A DNA stretch of 5,210 nucleotides from Vampirovibrionales bacterium (GTDB lineage Bacteria; Cyanobacteriota; Vampirovibrionia; Vampirovibrionales; JAJTHC01). The notes below the pieces were generated by a model. The model had not been told where the DNA came from, did no database searches, and saw only the letters and a program-made list of their open reading frames with translations. The position numbers and the translations under genes are program-made. The stretch lies in NCBI GenBank assembly GCA_021299615.1, contig JAJTHC010000165.1:1-5210 (forward strand), given 5' to 3'. Positions 4,440 to 5,210 of this stretch are shown here, in pieces. Positions within the stretch are counted from its first letter, which is position 1; each line of letters opens with the position of its first letter.

Positions 4440-5210
4440 CTATTCTTTATCTTCTACAGGTGTCTTAGGTACGTCTTGCTTAGGGGCAATCGTGCTGGAC
4501 GGCGTGGGTGCAGTGGGGACGGCAGTCTTGACGCTTGACTTGACGGTTGCCTTAGTGCTTGGGGCTTCTTGAGCCGTCTGCACAGGTTTTACAGGTACGT
4601 TCGTCAAGCTGATGTGGAAGTCCTGCTCAACGACTTCTAAGGCTTTGGCGAATTGAGGATCCCACTTGGCATCGACGTCTTCTTTTTTGAAGCTGACTTC
4701 ATAATCAGGCGTGATGCCTTTTTTATGAATATCCGTGTCATTCGGGGTTAAATAGCGTTGACTGGTGACGTTAAAGCCAGCTCCGTCGCTTAAGGGATTG
4801 ATTTCCTGCACCAAGCCTTTGCCGAAGCTCTTTTTGCCGACTAAAACAGCTCGTTGATGGTCTTTCAACGCCCCTGCTAGGATCTCGCTGGCACTGGCGG
4901 AACCTTCGTCGATTAAGACGACGAGCGGTTGCGTGCTAAGTTGATCCGAAGTGGCTCGGGTAATGACCTTGTAGCCGTTACGATCGACGGTGGAGACGAT
5001 GCCTCCGCCTTTGAGGAAAAAGTCGGCGATAAAAATGGCGTTGGTGAGCAATCCACCAGGATTGGAGCGTAAGTCTAAGATCAAGGCTTTTTTGTCGGCA
5101 TATTTAATCAAGATTTCTTTCAATTCGGCGGATGCCGTCTTGCTCATAAAGGTAGACAACTTCACATAACCCACTTCAGGAGGCACTTTGAGTTCAAACG
5201 GAGCCGTCAC
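4440..5210 (-). CDS. ctpA: Carboxyl-terminal processing peptidase, S41 family (C-terminal part; 5' end outside window)
   Basis: Serine protease of the CtpA/Prc family, which trims or degrades proteins from the C-terminus, normally in the periplasm or at the membrane. About 256 residues are visible. The strand VGYVKLSTF opens the S41 core, followed by LILDLRSNPGGLL and then DEGSASASE at about residues 101-109. By alignment with plant and algal D1 processing protease, the catalytic serine should be S106 with E109 nearby, and the general-base lysine is K131 in SFGKG. The spacing of 25 residues between Ser and Lys fits the family. LTPNDTDIHKKGITPDY is the usual end of the core. The signal sequence and PDZ domain expected upstream lie beyond the window. 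The GTG at 5210 is simply the first in-frame codon at the edge and should not be taken as the start. The last 60 or so residues are a Pro/Thr/Ala/Lys-rich tail, probably disordered and not needed for catalysis. The stop is TAG. The response regulator follows after 16 bp, so the two are probably co-transcribed. The symbol is family-level; ctpB or prc would be equally possible. Confidence 0.93.
   Translation of the reverse strand: MTAPFELKVPPEVGYVKLSTFMSKTASAELKEILIKYADKKALILDLRSNPGGLLTNAIFIADFFLKGGGIVSTVDRNGYKVITRATSDQLSTQPLVVLIDEGSASASEILAGALKDHQRAVLVGKKSFGKGLVQEINPLSDGAGFNVTSQRYLTPNDTDIHKKGITPDYEVSFKKEDVDAKWDPQFAKALEVVEQDFHISLTNVPVKPVQTAQEAPSTKATVKSSVKTAVPTAPTPSSTIAPKQDVPKTPVEDKE

Overview
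The window carries six protein genes, all on the minus strand, so transcription runs from high to low coordinates. It reads like a chromosomal housekeeping region of a Gram-negative-type bacterium with moderate GC content. The taxon cannot be fixed from the sequence. The response regulator has a cyanobacteria-like receiver (GFDSGADDYLVKPFEIPELL), so a non-photosynthetic relative of Cyanobacteria is one possibility. The YnbA/YnbB-like lipid genes and the dispersed palindromic repeats would also fit several proteobacterial groups. No phage, plasmid, CRISPR, tRNA or rRNA sequence was seen.

Layout in order of transcription: (1) 5210-4440, the C-terminal part of an S41 carboxyl-terminal processing peptidase, cut by the window edge. 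(2) 4423-3707, an OmpR/PhoB-type response regulator, 16 bp after the peptidase stop. (3) 3673-3020, a CDP-alcohol phosphatidyltransferase of the YnbA kind. (4) 3017-2079, a CdsA-family CTP:phosphatidate cytidylyltransferase of the YnbB kind, 2 bp after the previous stop and with a strong ribosome binding site. (5) 2079-1932, a palindromic repeat element that begins at the cdsA stop codon. (6) 1917-1249, a PlsC-type acyltransferase. (7) 1243-1213, a promoter whose -10 box lies in a perfect 14-bp palindrome. (8) 1176-253, a regulator with a degenerate Nudix domain and a winged helix (NrtR type). (9) 252-1, intergenic DNA with a second copy of the repeat core in opposite orientation, an end sequence shared with the first copy, and a fragment of a different, widespread intergenic palindrome.

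Three genes form a chemically coherent lipid module. PlsC would make phosphatidic acid, the CdsA/YnbB-like enzyme would activate it to CDP-diacylglycerol, and the YnbA-like enzyme would move the phosphatidyl group to an unidentified alcohol. The regulator has its own promoter, probably autoregulated, and no NAD genes are visible near it. The peptidase and response regulator look co-transcribed, and no histidine kinase is in the window.

The least explained feature is the repeat family. Two 75-nt cores share a 16-bp and a 13-bp identical block and a small hairpin with a compensatory base-pair change. Each core is enclosed by inverted repeats, but the inverted repeats next to the core differ between the copies.
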